11,950 nt of DNA, from positions 1 through 11,950 of the forward strand of contig JALWJW010000320.1 of the NCBI GenBank assembly GCA_026996935.1, read 5' to 3'. Shown in pieces: positions 1-7,159 of the stretch. How positions within the stretch are numbered: the stretch's first letter is position 1; each line of letters begins with the position of its first letter. Under the pieces are notes generated by a model. The model worked only from the letters and a program-made list of their open reading frames with translations. It ran no database searches and was not told the origin of the DNA. This DNA comes from Hyphomicrobiales bacterium (GTDB lineage Bacteria; Pseudomonadota; Alphaproteobacteria; Rhizobiales; Aestuariivirgaceae). The translations under genes and the position numbers were made by a program.

Positions 1-831
1 GTACCGCAACGTGGTGAACGCAAAGCACTGGTTGACCATGCCACAACAAATGCCCGTGAAGCTTTGGGCCGCAAGATGGCTAATTCTCAATCGCAAACCA
101 AACTGCTTGAAGGCATGAAAAAGTTGTTTGATCTGCCTCATTTGCCACGACGGATTGAGGTTTATGATAACTCGCATATTTCTGGCACCAATGCTGTTGG
201 TGGCATGATTGTGGCTGGACCTGAAGGGTTTTTGAAAAACCAATATCGCAAGTTTAACATTAAAGACACGACCATTACGGGCGGTGATGATTATGGCATG
301 ATGCGTGAGGTTTTAAAGCGGCGGTTTTCGCGGATGTTAAAAGAGCATGATGATGATCGCGGTGGCGAGGTTGATGATGCTGCCAATTGGCCCGATGTGG
401 TGTTGATTGATGGCGGGGCAGGCCAATTGAGCATTGTGCGTGAGGTGATGAAAGAATTGGGCTTGCAAGATGTGTTTGTGGCAGGGGTGGCCAAAGGGCC
501 AGACCGTGATGCCGGGCGTGAACACATTTATCTGCCAAACCGCAAACCGTTTATGCTCGAAAAGCGCGACCCTGTTTTATATTATATTCAACGCTTGCGC
601 GATGAGGCGCATCGTTTTGCCATTGGTACGCACCGTGCCAAACGTAAAAAATCCATGGGGTCAAACCCGCTTGATGAAATTGCCGGCATTGGCCCAGGCC
701 GTAAAAAAGCCTTATTGCGTGCCTTTGGCTCAGCGCGTGAAGTGGCACGGGCCAGTAAGGGAGATTTGGAAAAGGTGGATGGTATCTCGCAAAGCATGGC
801 AACGATTGTTTATGAGCATTTTAATGGTTGA
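1..831 (+). CDS. uvrC: UvrABC system protein C, 3' part (5' end outside window)
   Basis: UvrC is the dual-incision nuclease of nucleotide excision repair; it cuts both sides of a lesion marked by UvrA and UvrB. The reading frame is open from base 1 and ends with TGA at 829-831, so 276 C-terminal residues are visible and the N-terminal GIY-YIG nuclease and UvrB-binding parts lie to the left. The RNase H-like 3'... 5'-side incision domain is seen: residues around 54-60 carry YDNSH (catalytic Asp 56), GDDYGMM near 95-101, IDGGAGQ with Asp 137, and DEAHRFA with His 204, matching the Asp/Asp/Asp/His set known for this domain. The last ~56 residues form a helix-hairpin-helix pair (IAGIGPGRKK and VDGISQSMA). 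A TTG at 64 lies inside the gene and is not the start. pgsA follows on the same strand after 232 nt, an order common in Rhizobiales. Confidence 0.96.
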   Translation, partial: VPQRGERKALVDHATTNAREALGRKMANSQSQTKLLEGMKKLFDLPHLPRRIEVYDNSHISGTNAVGGMIVAGPEGFLKNQYRKFNIKDTTITGGDDYGMMREVLKRRFSRMLKEHDDDRGGEVDDAANWPDVVLIDGGAGQLSIVREVMKELGLQDVFVAGVAKGPDRDAGREHIYLPNRKPFMLEKRDPVLYYIQRLRDEAHRFAIGTHRAKRKKSMGSNPLDEIAGIGPGRKKALLRAFGSAREVARASKGDLEKVDGISQSMATIVYEHFNG

Positions 832-963
832 CTGGCGTGATGGCTTTGTTTGCTGGTATCAATAGAAAGCTTCAAATGGTCCTGACTCTAATAACAAAGT
901 TGGGGTGTCTTTTAGAAGTTGTTAGTATAGGTACTATATAGATTGAATTCTAAGCTTTTGAGT

Positions 964-990
964 CGTTTCAGTTTGCAGTGAGCTGAAACG
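964..990. repeat. Inverted repeat between uvrC and pgsA
   Basis: CGTTTCAG at 964-971 is exactly complementary to CTGAAACG at 983-990; a G-U and a T-A pair extend the stem to 10 bp with a 7-nt loop. No T-run follows on either strand, so it is not a standard intrinsic terminator. It may be an operator or a leader hairpin about 90 nt before pgsA. I see no other gene in the 232-nt spacer and no convincing -35/-10 pair. Confidence 0.4.
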
Positions 991-1063
991 GTCTGCTTAC
1001 AGTATTGATAATCTGGCGCTTTGTGCGGTGTTTGCGTTTTAAACAAAACATAAAGAGGCCTCG

Positions 1064-1684
1064 GTGGAATGTATTTGTCATATGAATGCCCAGCAAGCCA
1101 AGCAGGAAAAGTTTTTACGGACGGTTTTAAGCTGGCCGAATATATTGACTTATCTGCGCATCCTTGGTGTGCCGTTGGTGGCGGCATGTTTGCTTTATGG
1201 TGGTGATGCAGCGCGCTGGTGGGCATTGGGTATTTTTGTTGCCGCGGCAATTACTGATTTTTTTGACGGTTATCTGGCTCGTCTTTGGTCTCAGCAATCC
1301 TCATTAGGACGAATGCTTGATCCGATAGCCGATAAATTACTGGTTGCCGCGATTCTCATTGTACTGGCTGTTGATGGTACAATTGCAGGCTATCATGTGT
1401 GGGCGGCGTTGATTATTTTATGCCGTGAAATTTTGGTATCAGGTTTACGTGAGTTTTTAGCTGAACTGCAAGTGTCGGTTCCTGTGACGCAATTGGCCAA
1501 ATGGAAAACCACTGTGCAATTGGTTGCTTTCGGCTTTTTGATTGCCGGACCTGCTGGTGATAAAGTGTTGCCATACAATACCGAAATTGGTTTGTCCGGT
1601 TTGTGGATTGCTGCTGTGATTACGCTCTATACGGGATACGATTATTTCCGTGTTGGTATCAATCATATTGCCAATGAAGATTAG
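1064..1684 (+). CDS. pgsA: CDP-diacylglycerol--glycerol-3-phosphate 3-phosphatidyltransferase
   Basis: This inner-membrane enzyme makes phosphatidylglycerol-phosphate from CDP-diacylglycerol and glycerol-3-phosphate, the committed step to phosphatidylglycerol and cardiolipin. The 206-residue protein carries the complete CDP-alcohol phosphotransferase signature D(x)2DG(x)2AR(x)8G(x)3D(x)3D at residues 65-90, with Asp65, Asp68, Asp86 and Asp90 all present, and several hydrophobic segments (about 30-47, 52-63, 92-120, 150-162, 176-190). The start is uncertain: GTG at 1064 has a good Shine-Dalgarno AAAGAGG (1052-1058) 5 nt upstream, while ATG at 1082 would give a 200-residue protein beginning MNAQQAK that is closer to usual PgsA length but has only a weak GGTGGA 13 nt before it. 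It follows uvrC on the same strand and converges on the L,D-transpeptidase gene 3 nt away, without the moaD-moaE genes that often follow pgsA in Rhizobiales. Confidence 0.95.
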   Translation: MECICHMNAQQAKQEKFLRTVLSWPNILTYLRILGVPLVAACLLYGGDAARWWALGIFVAAAITDFFDGYLARLWSQQSSLGRMLDPIADKLLVAAILIVLAVDGTIAGYHVWAALIILCREILVSGLREFLAELQVSVPVTQLAKWKTTVQLVAFGFLIAGPAGDKVLPYNTEIGLSGLWIAAVITLYTGYDYFRVGINHIANED

Positions 1685-1687
1685 ATT

Positions 1688-3313
1688 TTATTCCTTTTTG
1701 ACTTTTTTTGGAATGAGTGCGTTCATCAGGTTTTGATCGCGTTTATACACATCCGGGCGAAAATTGATGGTTCCATCTTTATTGACCCATGCGGTGAGAT
1801 AAGTGATGTGCACGGGTACTTTGTTTTTCAATCTGACGATGCGGCGTTTGCCTGAAGATATTTGAGCCTTGATTTTTGCCTTGCTCCAGCCTTGGGCTTT
1901 TAAAAGAGTTTCGGCCAGACCTATAGGGTTTTGCACTCGCATACAGCCATGGCTGAAATATCGACTGGCGCGATTGAACAGGCTTTTAGATGGTGTGTCA
2001 TGGATATAAACATTATACTTGTTCGGAAAAATAAATTTTATGCGGCCAAGAGCGTTCTTTTTACCCGTGTCCTGGCGTAAACGGTATGGCATTCGAGAAA
2101 TAGCATTCCAGTTTACGCTATAAGGATCCACTTCACCTGCTGCACTGAGAATTCTGATTCCTGTTCGAGCAAGGGAGCCGGGGTCTCGGCGCAGTTTAGG
2201 TAAGAATTCTTTATTGGCAATTGATGAAGGGACATTCCAATAGGGGTTAATGACCAGATATTCCATTTTGTCGCTGAAAATCGGGGTTTCATGAAAGCGT
2301 TTGCCAACCACGACACGTGAACCTAGCCGTGTTTTTTCGCGCATTGGTAATTGATCTACGACTTTTAAGAACTGATCGGCCAGATTGACGAAAACATAGC
2401 GTTTACCGAAATCATCTGGCATCCAACGGCGACGTTCGAGATTGATAATGAGTTGTTTAATGCGATAGTCCAAAGGGACATTGAGCATTTTTAAAGTGGC
2501 GGGCCCAACGACACCATCAGCTTGGGCACCATGGCGGGTCTGAAAAGACTTTACCGCTGCAACAACATTTTCATCATATATGGTTGCTTGTGGATTCTCG
2601 TTTGATTTTAAGTCCCCGACTGCAAGCAGTAATTTTTTTAAGGCAGGCACACGGGGATCGTCCATCATTGGTTTTAATGGCTTGCCTTTAGGGATAGTCG
2701 GCCACGGGCCGTGGGCGGCCATTTCACGGTATTGGGCTAATGCTTTTTTCAGCCGTGCATAGCGTGGAGATTTTGAGGCAAGACTATCAATATAAGGTTG
2801 AAGGTCTGATGCATGTTCGGCCCCATCAATGAGGGTGACAGCTCCAGGTGAAAATGTTTTCAGGTCGTTGGCGCGGTTAACTTTGGCTGGGTCAAGCCGA
2901 CCTTTGGACAGATCGATAGCATATGAAGCAAAAGCAAGAGACATTAAGATATCAAGTTCTGCCAGTTCTTCAGGGTTTTTACTATTGATGCGGTCTGCAA
3001 TATCTCCAGTTTCATAAAAGGCAGGGTCAAGACCATCCTGATAAGCGTTTTGAAGAGCTTTTAATAATGCCTTGCCTTTGCTCTTTACACCACTGTCGCG
3101 AGTCCAGACAGGTTTGAAATTGCGATCTTCGTAAAAAGTGAAAATTTGAAAAAGGCGTTCTGACTCAATCGATTTATCAAGATTGATTGCGCCGGAGGTG
3201 ACAAATTGTTGAATGGTGTCACCAACTGAGACATTGTTTGCCGCCATGGTGGGGGCTGAAAACAAGACAGCACAAAGAGCCGTCGTGGCGAAAAGTTTTG
3301 AGGCAAAGCGCAT
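1688..3313 (-). CDS. Periplasmic L,D-transpeptidase (YcbB/LdtD-like)
   Basis: L,D-transpeptidases form 3-3 crosslinks in peptidoglycan or attach proteins or D-amino acids to it; this one looks like the large YcbB/LdtD type. The 541-residue protein starts with a Sec signal peptide (positive MRFASK, hydrophobic core, cleavage likely after the TMA at 22-24). A scaffold region follows (about 30-240), then a peptidoglycan-binding repeat (about 245-278, with VKSFQTRHG and DGVVGPATLKMLN), then the YkuD catalytic domain (about 305-480). The catalytic motif is intact: His438 in YIHDTPSK and SHGCMR with nucleophile Cys457. The ATG at 3313 has GGAG 7 nt upstream (about 3321-3324). The C terminus is lysine-rich. 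The gene is downstream of ilvE on the same strand with a 90-nt gap, so it may be partly co-transcribed with it. LdtD itself is 615 residues, so this is a shorter version. Confidence 0.93.
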   Translation of the reverse strand: MRFASKLFATTALCAVLFSAPTMAANNVSVGDTIQQFVTSGAINLDKSIESERLFQIFTFYEDRNFKPVWTRDSGVKSKGKALLKALQNAYQDGLDPAFYETGDIADRINSKNPEELAELDILMSLAFASYAIDLSKGRLDPAKVNRANDLKTFSPGAVTLIDGAEHASDLQPYIDSLASKSPRYARLKKALAQYREMAAHGPWPTIPKGKPLKPMMDDPRVPALKKLLLAVGDLKSNENPQATIYDENVVAAVKSFQTRHGAQADGVVGPATLKMLNVPLDYRIKQLIINLERRRWMPDDFGKRYVFVNLADQFLKVVDQLPMREKTRLGSRVVVGKRFHETPIFSDKMEYLVINPYWNVPSSIANKEFLPKLRRDPGSLARTGIRILSAAGEVDPYSVNWNAISRMPYRLRQDTGKKNALGRIKFIFPNKYNVYIHDTPSKSLFNRASRYFSHGCMRVQNPIGLAETLLKAQGWSKAKIKAQISSGKRRIVRLKNKVPVHITYLTAWVNKDGTINFRPDVYKRDQNLMNALIPKKVKKE

Positions 3314-3325
3314 GTCATTTCTCCG

Positions 3326-3335
3326 AGAATATTCT
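3326..3335. repeat. Short perfect palindrome upstream of the L,D-transpeptidase gene
   Basis: AGAATATTCT reads the same on both strands and sits just before the Shine-Dalgarno sequence of the L,D-transpeptidase gene. It could be a protein-binding site, but 10-bp AT-rich palindromes are common by chance. A TTGACG on the minus strand (3362-3367) has no usable -10 at the right spacing. Confidence 0.2.
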
Positions 3336-3403
3336 ATTCGCGGTTAGACTACATGACTTTGCGTCAATGTAAAATAAAAATGCGTTAATTCAGAAAAACC
3401 GGC

Positions 3404-4279
3404 TTATTCGCCTCTAACGAGTTTCTCATAATCAGTCATCAAGGTTTTGCTGATGTCACCGACGTGGAAGTTGTAGGGGCCAATTTCGGAAACGGGGGTA
3501 ACTTCTGCGGCTGTGCCAGTTAAGAAGCATTCTTCAAAACCTTCCATCTCATCGGGCAAGATGGTGCGGACATTGACTTTGATTTGACGCTCTTTGGCCA
3601 GATCAATAACAGTTTGGCGGGTGATGCCATCTAAGAAGCAATCTGGTGTTGGGGTGTGAATTTCGCCATCTTTAATGAAAAACACATTGGCGCCAGTGGC
3701 TTCAGAAACATGGCCGCGATAATCAAACATCAGCGCATCGGTATAGCCTTTGGCTTCTGCTGCATGTTTTGACAGGGTGCAGATCATGTATAGGCCTGTG
3801 GCTTTGGCAAAACAGGGAATGGTTGCCGGGTCCGGGCGTTTCCATTCTGCAATATCTAGACGGATGCCTTTAAGTTTTTCTGCTGGATCAAAATAAGATG
3901 GCCATTCCCAGATGGCGATCGCAAGATTGATTTTTGTTTGTTGGGCCGAGATTGCCATCATTTCAGAACCGCGCCAGGCAACAGGGCGTACATATGCATC
4001 ACTAAAGCCTTGTTCCGCTAAGGTGTCGATGCAGGCCTGGTTGATTTCATCGGCAGAATAGGGAATGTCAAAACCAAGCATTTTACCAGAGTTGATAAGG
4101 CGGTCTGTGTGTTCTTGAAGTTTGAAAATCTTGCCATTATAGGCGCGTTCGCCTTCGAAAACGCCAGAACCATAATGTAGGCCGTGAGAAAGGACGTGGA
4201 GGTTGGCATCTTGCCATGGCACAAATTTGCCATTCATCCATATTGATCCTTCGCGTTGGTCAAAAGATAAACCAGCCAT
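3404..4279 (-). CDS. ilvE: Branched-chain amino acid aminotransferase
   Basis: A fold-type IV PLP enzyme that transfers the amino group between glutamate and the keto acids of leucine, isoleucine and valine in the cytoplasm. Key family features are present (291-residue numbering): HYGSGVFEGER near 35-45, the PLP lysine Lys159 in AKATGLYM, the SEATGANVFF segment near 192-200, LDGITRQT near 216-223 and the phosphate-binding GTAAEV near 255-260. Length fits the family. The start is decided by the ribosome-binding site: ATG at 4279 has GAGGAG (4287-4292) 8 nt upstream, whereas the in-frame GTG at 4288 overlaps that same purine block and cannot use it. A D-amino-acid aminotransferase is the main alternative fold-IV relative, but overall similarity favours IlvE. 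It diverges from the MarR-type gene and may share control with it. Confidence 0.94.
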   Translation of the reverse strand: MAGLSFDQREGSIWMNGKFVPWQDANLHVLSHGLHYGSGVFEGERAYNGKIFKLQEHTDRLINSGKMLGFDIPYSADEINQACIDTLAEQGFSDAYVRPVAWRGSEMMAISAQQTKINLAIAIWEWPSYFDPAEKLKGIRLDIAEWKRPDPATIPCFAKATGLYMICTLSKHAAEAKGYTDALMFDYRGHVSEATGANVFFIKDGEIHTPTPDCFLDGITRQTVIDLAKERQIKVNVRTILPDEMEGFEECFLTGTAAEVTPVSEIGPYNFHVGDISKTLMTDYEKLVRGE

Positions 4280-4309
4280 TTTCGTCACTCCTCAACAATA
4301 CATAATGTA

Positions 4310-4411
4310 GTGTCTTAATATTGGTTATAACACTGCCCGTAAATGCCTGCTATAAGGGCGGGTAAGACTGACACTATTATGCAACTGTTAAAATATGTCA
4401 ATAAGACTTAC
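4310..4411. promoter_or_regulatory. Repeated TAAGAC motif in the ilvE/marR divergent region
   Basis: TAAGACTGAC (4363-4372) and TAAGACTTAC (4402-4411) agree at 9 of 10 bases, 39 bp apart, and an inverted copy GTCTTA lies at 4312-4317. The second copy is part of GTCAATAAGAC (4397-4407) and overlaps the -35 proposed for ilvE. The inverted copy lies within an imperfect palindrome GTGT...ACAC at 4310-4333. This could be the operator of the MarR-type regulator or of the response regulator; that is inference. Confidence 0.3.
4374..4401 (-). promoter_or_regulatory. Candidate sigma-70 promoter for ilvE
   Basis: On the minus strand a perfect -35 TTGACA (complement of 4396-4401) is followed after 16 nt by TAATAG (complement of 4374-4379). 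CATAAT overlapping it is a better -10 sequence but is only 14 nt away. A 5' leader of roughly 90 nt would result. Confidence 0.35.
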
Positions 4412-4417
4412 GTATTT

Positions 4418-4446
4418 TTGGGTAGGGTGCGTTAATGTGTTATATA
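4418..4446 (+). promoter_or_regulatory. Candidate promoter for the marR-regulator-kinase operon
   Basis: TTGGGT (4418-4423) and TATATA (4441-4446) are separated by 17 nt, about 28 nt before the start codon of the MarR-type gene, which would give a very short leader. The -35 matches consensus only at its first three bases. Confidence 0.35.
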
Positions 4447-4473
4447 TGAGGGGTGAAATGAGGGAGTGTTTTG

Positions 4474-4980
4474 GTGAGTGATGAAAAAATAGCCGACAAG
4501 GATTTGGCTAAAATTACTGAAATCATGGAATTGTTGTTTTTTGCTTATCGCGATTTTATCTCAGACCCTGATGAGATTCTGGATCGTTATGGGTTTGGTC
4601 GGGCTCACCATCGGATTATTCATTTTGTTGGTCGTCACCCCGGGATTCGGGTGGCAGAATTACTTGATATATTACGGATTACCAAGCAAAGCCTTGGACG
4701 GGTTTTAAAAGAGTTGATTGACAAGGGGTTTGTTGTTCAAAAAGAAGGTGAGCAAGACAGACGCCGGCGGTTATTGTCGCTGACTGAAGCGGGATGTGAG
4801 CTGCATCGTGAATTAATGGCACCACAATTGGCACGGGTTCAGGCAGCGCTGGAGCAAACAGGAGCAGGGGTTGATGGTTTGCACCGTGATGTTTTGTTTG
4901 CCATGATAGACAATGATGATCGTGATCATGTTGCGGCATTGTTTTCTCAAGCATCATCTCAATGTGAAAATAAATCGTAA
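4474..4980 (+). CDS. MarR-family transcriptional regulator (PetP-like position)
   Basis: A 168-residue MarR-type DNA-binding protein. The winged helix-turn-helix is clear: GIRVAELLDILRITKQSLGRVLKELIDKG-like region at about 57-85, with the recognition helix around 69-84, and the wing at about 90-107 with the family's DRRRR-L-LTEAG pattern. MarR proteins act as dimers and usually bind palindromes near their own promoter. The start is taken as GTG at 4474, 7 nt after AGGGAG (4461-4466); TTG at 4471 is in frame but too close. The response-regulator gene begins 19 nt after its stop, so the two are almost surely co-transcribed. A MarR-type gene directly before an OmpR-type regulator is the arrangement known for petP-petR in Rhodobacter capsulatus; orthology here is inference. 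Confidence 0.9.
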   Translation: MSDEKIADKDLAKITEIMELLFFAYRDFISDPDEILDRYGFGRAHHRIIHFVGRHPGIRVAELLDILRITKQSLGRVLKELIDKGFVVQKEGEQDRRRRLLSLTEAGCELHRELMAPQLARVQAALEQTGAGVDGLHRDVLFAMIDNDDRDHVAALFSQASSQCENKS

Positions 4981-4999
4981 GTTAAAGTGGTAGGGATAG

Positions 5000-5734
5000 A
5001 TGGCCGAATTAGATGATATGATGCATTTGCTGGTTGTTGATGATGATACGCGGATTCGCGAATTACTGTCATCCTATCTTGCAAACCATGAGTTTCGGGT
5101 TTCTGCGGCCGGAAATGCCAGCGAGGCGCGGGCAAAGATGAAATCAATCGCTTTTGATCTGATTATTCTTGATATTATGATGCCAGGTGAAAGCGGCTTG
5201 GAATTATCGCAATCGCTGCGTGATGAGGCTGAACAAAAAAACGGCTTTCGTATCCCTATTTTGTTTTTATCGGCATTGGCCAGTGCTCAAGATCGGATCA
5301 GGGGGTTGATGGCAGGTGGTGATGATTATTTGTCAAAACCATTTGAGCCGCAAGAATTATTGTTACGTATTCAATCGATTTTGCGACGACAAAGCCCTAA
5401 AGATCAAATGCCAGATGATGTTTCATTTGGTGAGTTTAGTTTTAATTTACAGCGTGGCCATTTGCGTAAAGGTGATGCCATTGTACATTTGACAACGCGT
5501 GAGACGGAAATGTTGCGAATTTTGGCAAGTCGCCTAGGTGAGCCGGTTTCTCGCCAGGATTTGGCACAACAAAGTGCATCAAAGGGAAAGACCGAACATA
5601 CCCAGAATACACGTGGTGTTGATGTGCAAATCAATCGGTTAAGAGCAAAGATAGAAGACAGGCCCACCAGACCGATTTATTTACAAACGGTGCGGGCGAA
5701 AGGGTATGTTTTACATGCTCATTCAGGGGTGTAG
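5000..5734 (+). CDS. OmpR/PhoB-family response regulator (PetR-like)
   Basis: A 244-residue two-component regulator. The receiver domain (about 8-128) has the acidic pocket Asp14-Asp16, phospho-acceptor Asp58 in ILDIMMPG, the switch Ser91 and Lys113 in SKPFEP. The C-terminal winged helix (about 140-240) has the OmpR-type pattern with LTTRETEMLRILA, a recognition helix in RGVDVQINRLRAKIED and the terminal hairpin ending in TVRAKGYVL. All catalytic residues are present, so it should be phosphorylatable. ATG at 5000 has AGGG 4 nt upstream; an ATG at 5018 just before the first beta strand is an alternative. It lies between the MarR-type gene (19-nt gap) and the kinase gene (37-nt gap), which is its probable partner. 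Confidence 0.94.
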   Translation: MAELDDMMHLLVVDDDTRIRELLSSYLANHEFRVSAAGNASEARAKMKSIAFDLIILDIMMPGESGLELSQSLRDEAEQKNGFRIPILFLSALASAQDRIRGLMAGGDDYLSKPFEPQELLLRIQSILRRQSPKDQMPDDVSFGEFSFNLQRGHLRKGDAIVHLTTRETEMLRILASRLGEPVSRQDLAQQSASKGKTEHTQNTRGVDVQINRLRAKIEDRPTRPIYLQTVRAKGYVLHAHSGV

Positions 5735-5771
5735 TTTTTATGATTCTAATGGTTGAGTGTGATATGACGTG

Positions 5772-7154
5772 ATGGGTGAATCCGGTGATCAAAAACAGGT
5801 AAAACCGACAAAGCGCACTTTGTGGTGGCGGTTTAACCGATTTCTTGAGCGCCATTTGCCTGAAGGTTTGTATCCGCGTTCGTTGATTATTGTTATTGCA
5901 CCAATGGTTTTGTTACAGTCAGTGACAATTTATCTGGTGCTTGAGCAGCATTGGAGCGAAGTGACAAAGCGATTGTCGCGGGCGGTGGCGCGCGATATGT
6001 CCGCTGTTATTGCTATCTATGAAAATTCAGATAAATCTGAGCAGACTTTAGCTAAACTGGTTGAAACTACCAATTTGCATCTAAGACTGGGTCTTACGGT
6101 GGAAAAGAAAATAGAATTACCACCACTGGCACCGAAGCCTTATTTCTCATTGGTTGAAAAAAAGCTATCAAAATATATCGGTAATCGTGTGCGTAAACCT
6201 TTTTGGATGGATACCATTAGTAAGGCCGGGTTTGTGGATGTGCGGGTGCAGGTTGATAAAGGTCTGATCTTTAGGTTTCTCATTAGAGAAAAACGAGTGT
6301 CAGCCTCTAAAACATTGCTTTTGCTTGCCTCAATGTTGGGGTCGTCCTTGATTTTGATTGTGGTGGCGATTGCTTTTTTACGCAAACAAATAACCCCTAT
6401 CGTGCGTTTGGCTGATGCGGCAAAAGATTTTGGTATGGGGCGCGAAAGTAAGGAATTTCAACCCTCGGGTGCGATTGAGGTTAAAAGTGCGGCCTATGCG
6501 TTTTTAAATATGAAAGAACGTATCGCGCGTCATGTGGAGCAGCGCACGGCAATGCTTGCTGGTGTCTCCCATGATTTGCGAACAATTTTAACGCGGTTCA
6601 AGCTGGAGTTGGCTTTTTTGGGTGATAACAAGTCTGTCGATGCTTTGAAAGAAGATGTCGATGAAATGCAGGGTATGCTTGAAGGCTATATGGCATTTGT
6701 TAAAGGTGATGGTGGTGAGCGTTCGATAGACCATGATATCAGCCAAACCTTCCGTAGTATTCAAACCGAGATTATTCGGTCGGGAAAACATATTCGATTG
6801 ATTGGACCGCTGGGTTTAAGGGCGCGGGTGAAACCGGATTCGTTTAAGCGCATGGTGGTTAATCTGGTGGTTAATGCCTTACGGTTTGGTGATAAGGTTG
6901 AACTTGGCGCGGAGATAAAAGATGGTTTGCTGGTTGTAACTGTGGATGATAATGGCCCCGGCATTGCCAAAGAGCATCGTGATGAAGTTTTTCGCCCGTT
7001 TATGCGATTGGATGAAGCGCGTAATCTTGATAGTTCCGGTACTGGTTTGGGCCTGGCGATTGCGCTGGATATTGCCCATAGTCATGGTGGCTCGATCATG
7101 CTGGAAGACAGCACGCTCGGCGGTTTGCGGGCGCGGGTGGAAATTCCCGTTTAA
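5772..7154 (+). CDS. EnvZ-like sensor histidine kinase
   Basis: A 460-residue membrane kinase, probably the partner of the upstream response regulator. Transmembrane segments lie at about 37-57 and 180-203 and bracket a periplasmic sensor of some 120 residues. A HAMP region follows (about 204-257), then the H-box with His267 in AGVSHDLRT, the N-box with Asn364 and Asn368 in NLVVNALRFG, the G1 box DDNGPGI near 392-398 and the G2 box GTGLGLA near 423-429. The proline usually found five residues after the phospho-histidine is isoleucine (HDLRTIL). The start is uncertain: ATG at 5772 and GTG at 5769 are adjacent and neither has a strong Shine-Dalgarno sequence. The ATG overlaps the stop of a possible 10-codon reading frame (5740-5772, TGATG), so translational coupling is possible. 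It converges on csaA, 5 nt apart. Confidence 0.94.
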   Translation: MGESGDQKQVKPTKRTLWWRFNRFLERHLPEGLYPRSLIIVIAPMVLLQSVTIYLVLEQHWSEVTKRLSRAVARDMSAVIAIYENSDKSEQTLAKLVETTNLHLRLGLTVEKKIELPPLAPKPYFSLVEKKLSKYIGNRVRKPFWMDTISKAGFVDVRVQVDKGLIFRFLIREKRVSASKTLLLLASMLGSSLILIVVAIAFLRKQITPIVRLADAAKDFGMGRESKEFQPSGAIEVKSAAYAFLNMKERIARHVEQRTAMLAGVSHDLRTILTRFKLELAFLGDNKSVDALKEDVDEMQGMLEGYMAFVKGDGGERSIDHDISQTFRSIQTEIIRSGKHIRLIGPLGLRARVKPDSFKRMVVNLVVNALRFGDKVELGAEIKDGLLVVTVDDNGPGIAKEHRDEVFRPFMRLDEARNLDSSGTGLGLAIALDIAHSHGGSIMLEDSTLGGLRARVEIPV

Positions 7155-7159
7155 CAGCG

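Noticed and set aside
1055..1062. GAGGCCTC palindrome overlapping the pgsA ribosome-binding site
   Set aside because: It has no loop, so it cannot form a hairpin, and an 8-bp palindrome is common by chance.
912..1250. Minus-strand 112-residue frame between uvrC and pgsA
   Set aside because: It runs antisense into pgsA, has no recognisable family and looks like random translation (many His, Pro and Thr).
1690..1714. ATTCC/GGAAT with T-rich loop after pgsA as a terminator
   Set aside because: Only 5 bp around a 15-nt T-rich unpaired loop; the T-runs come from the lysine codons at the end of the L,D-transpeptidase gene.
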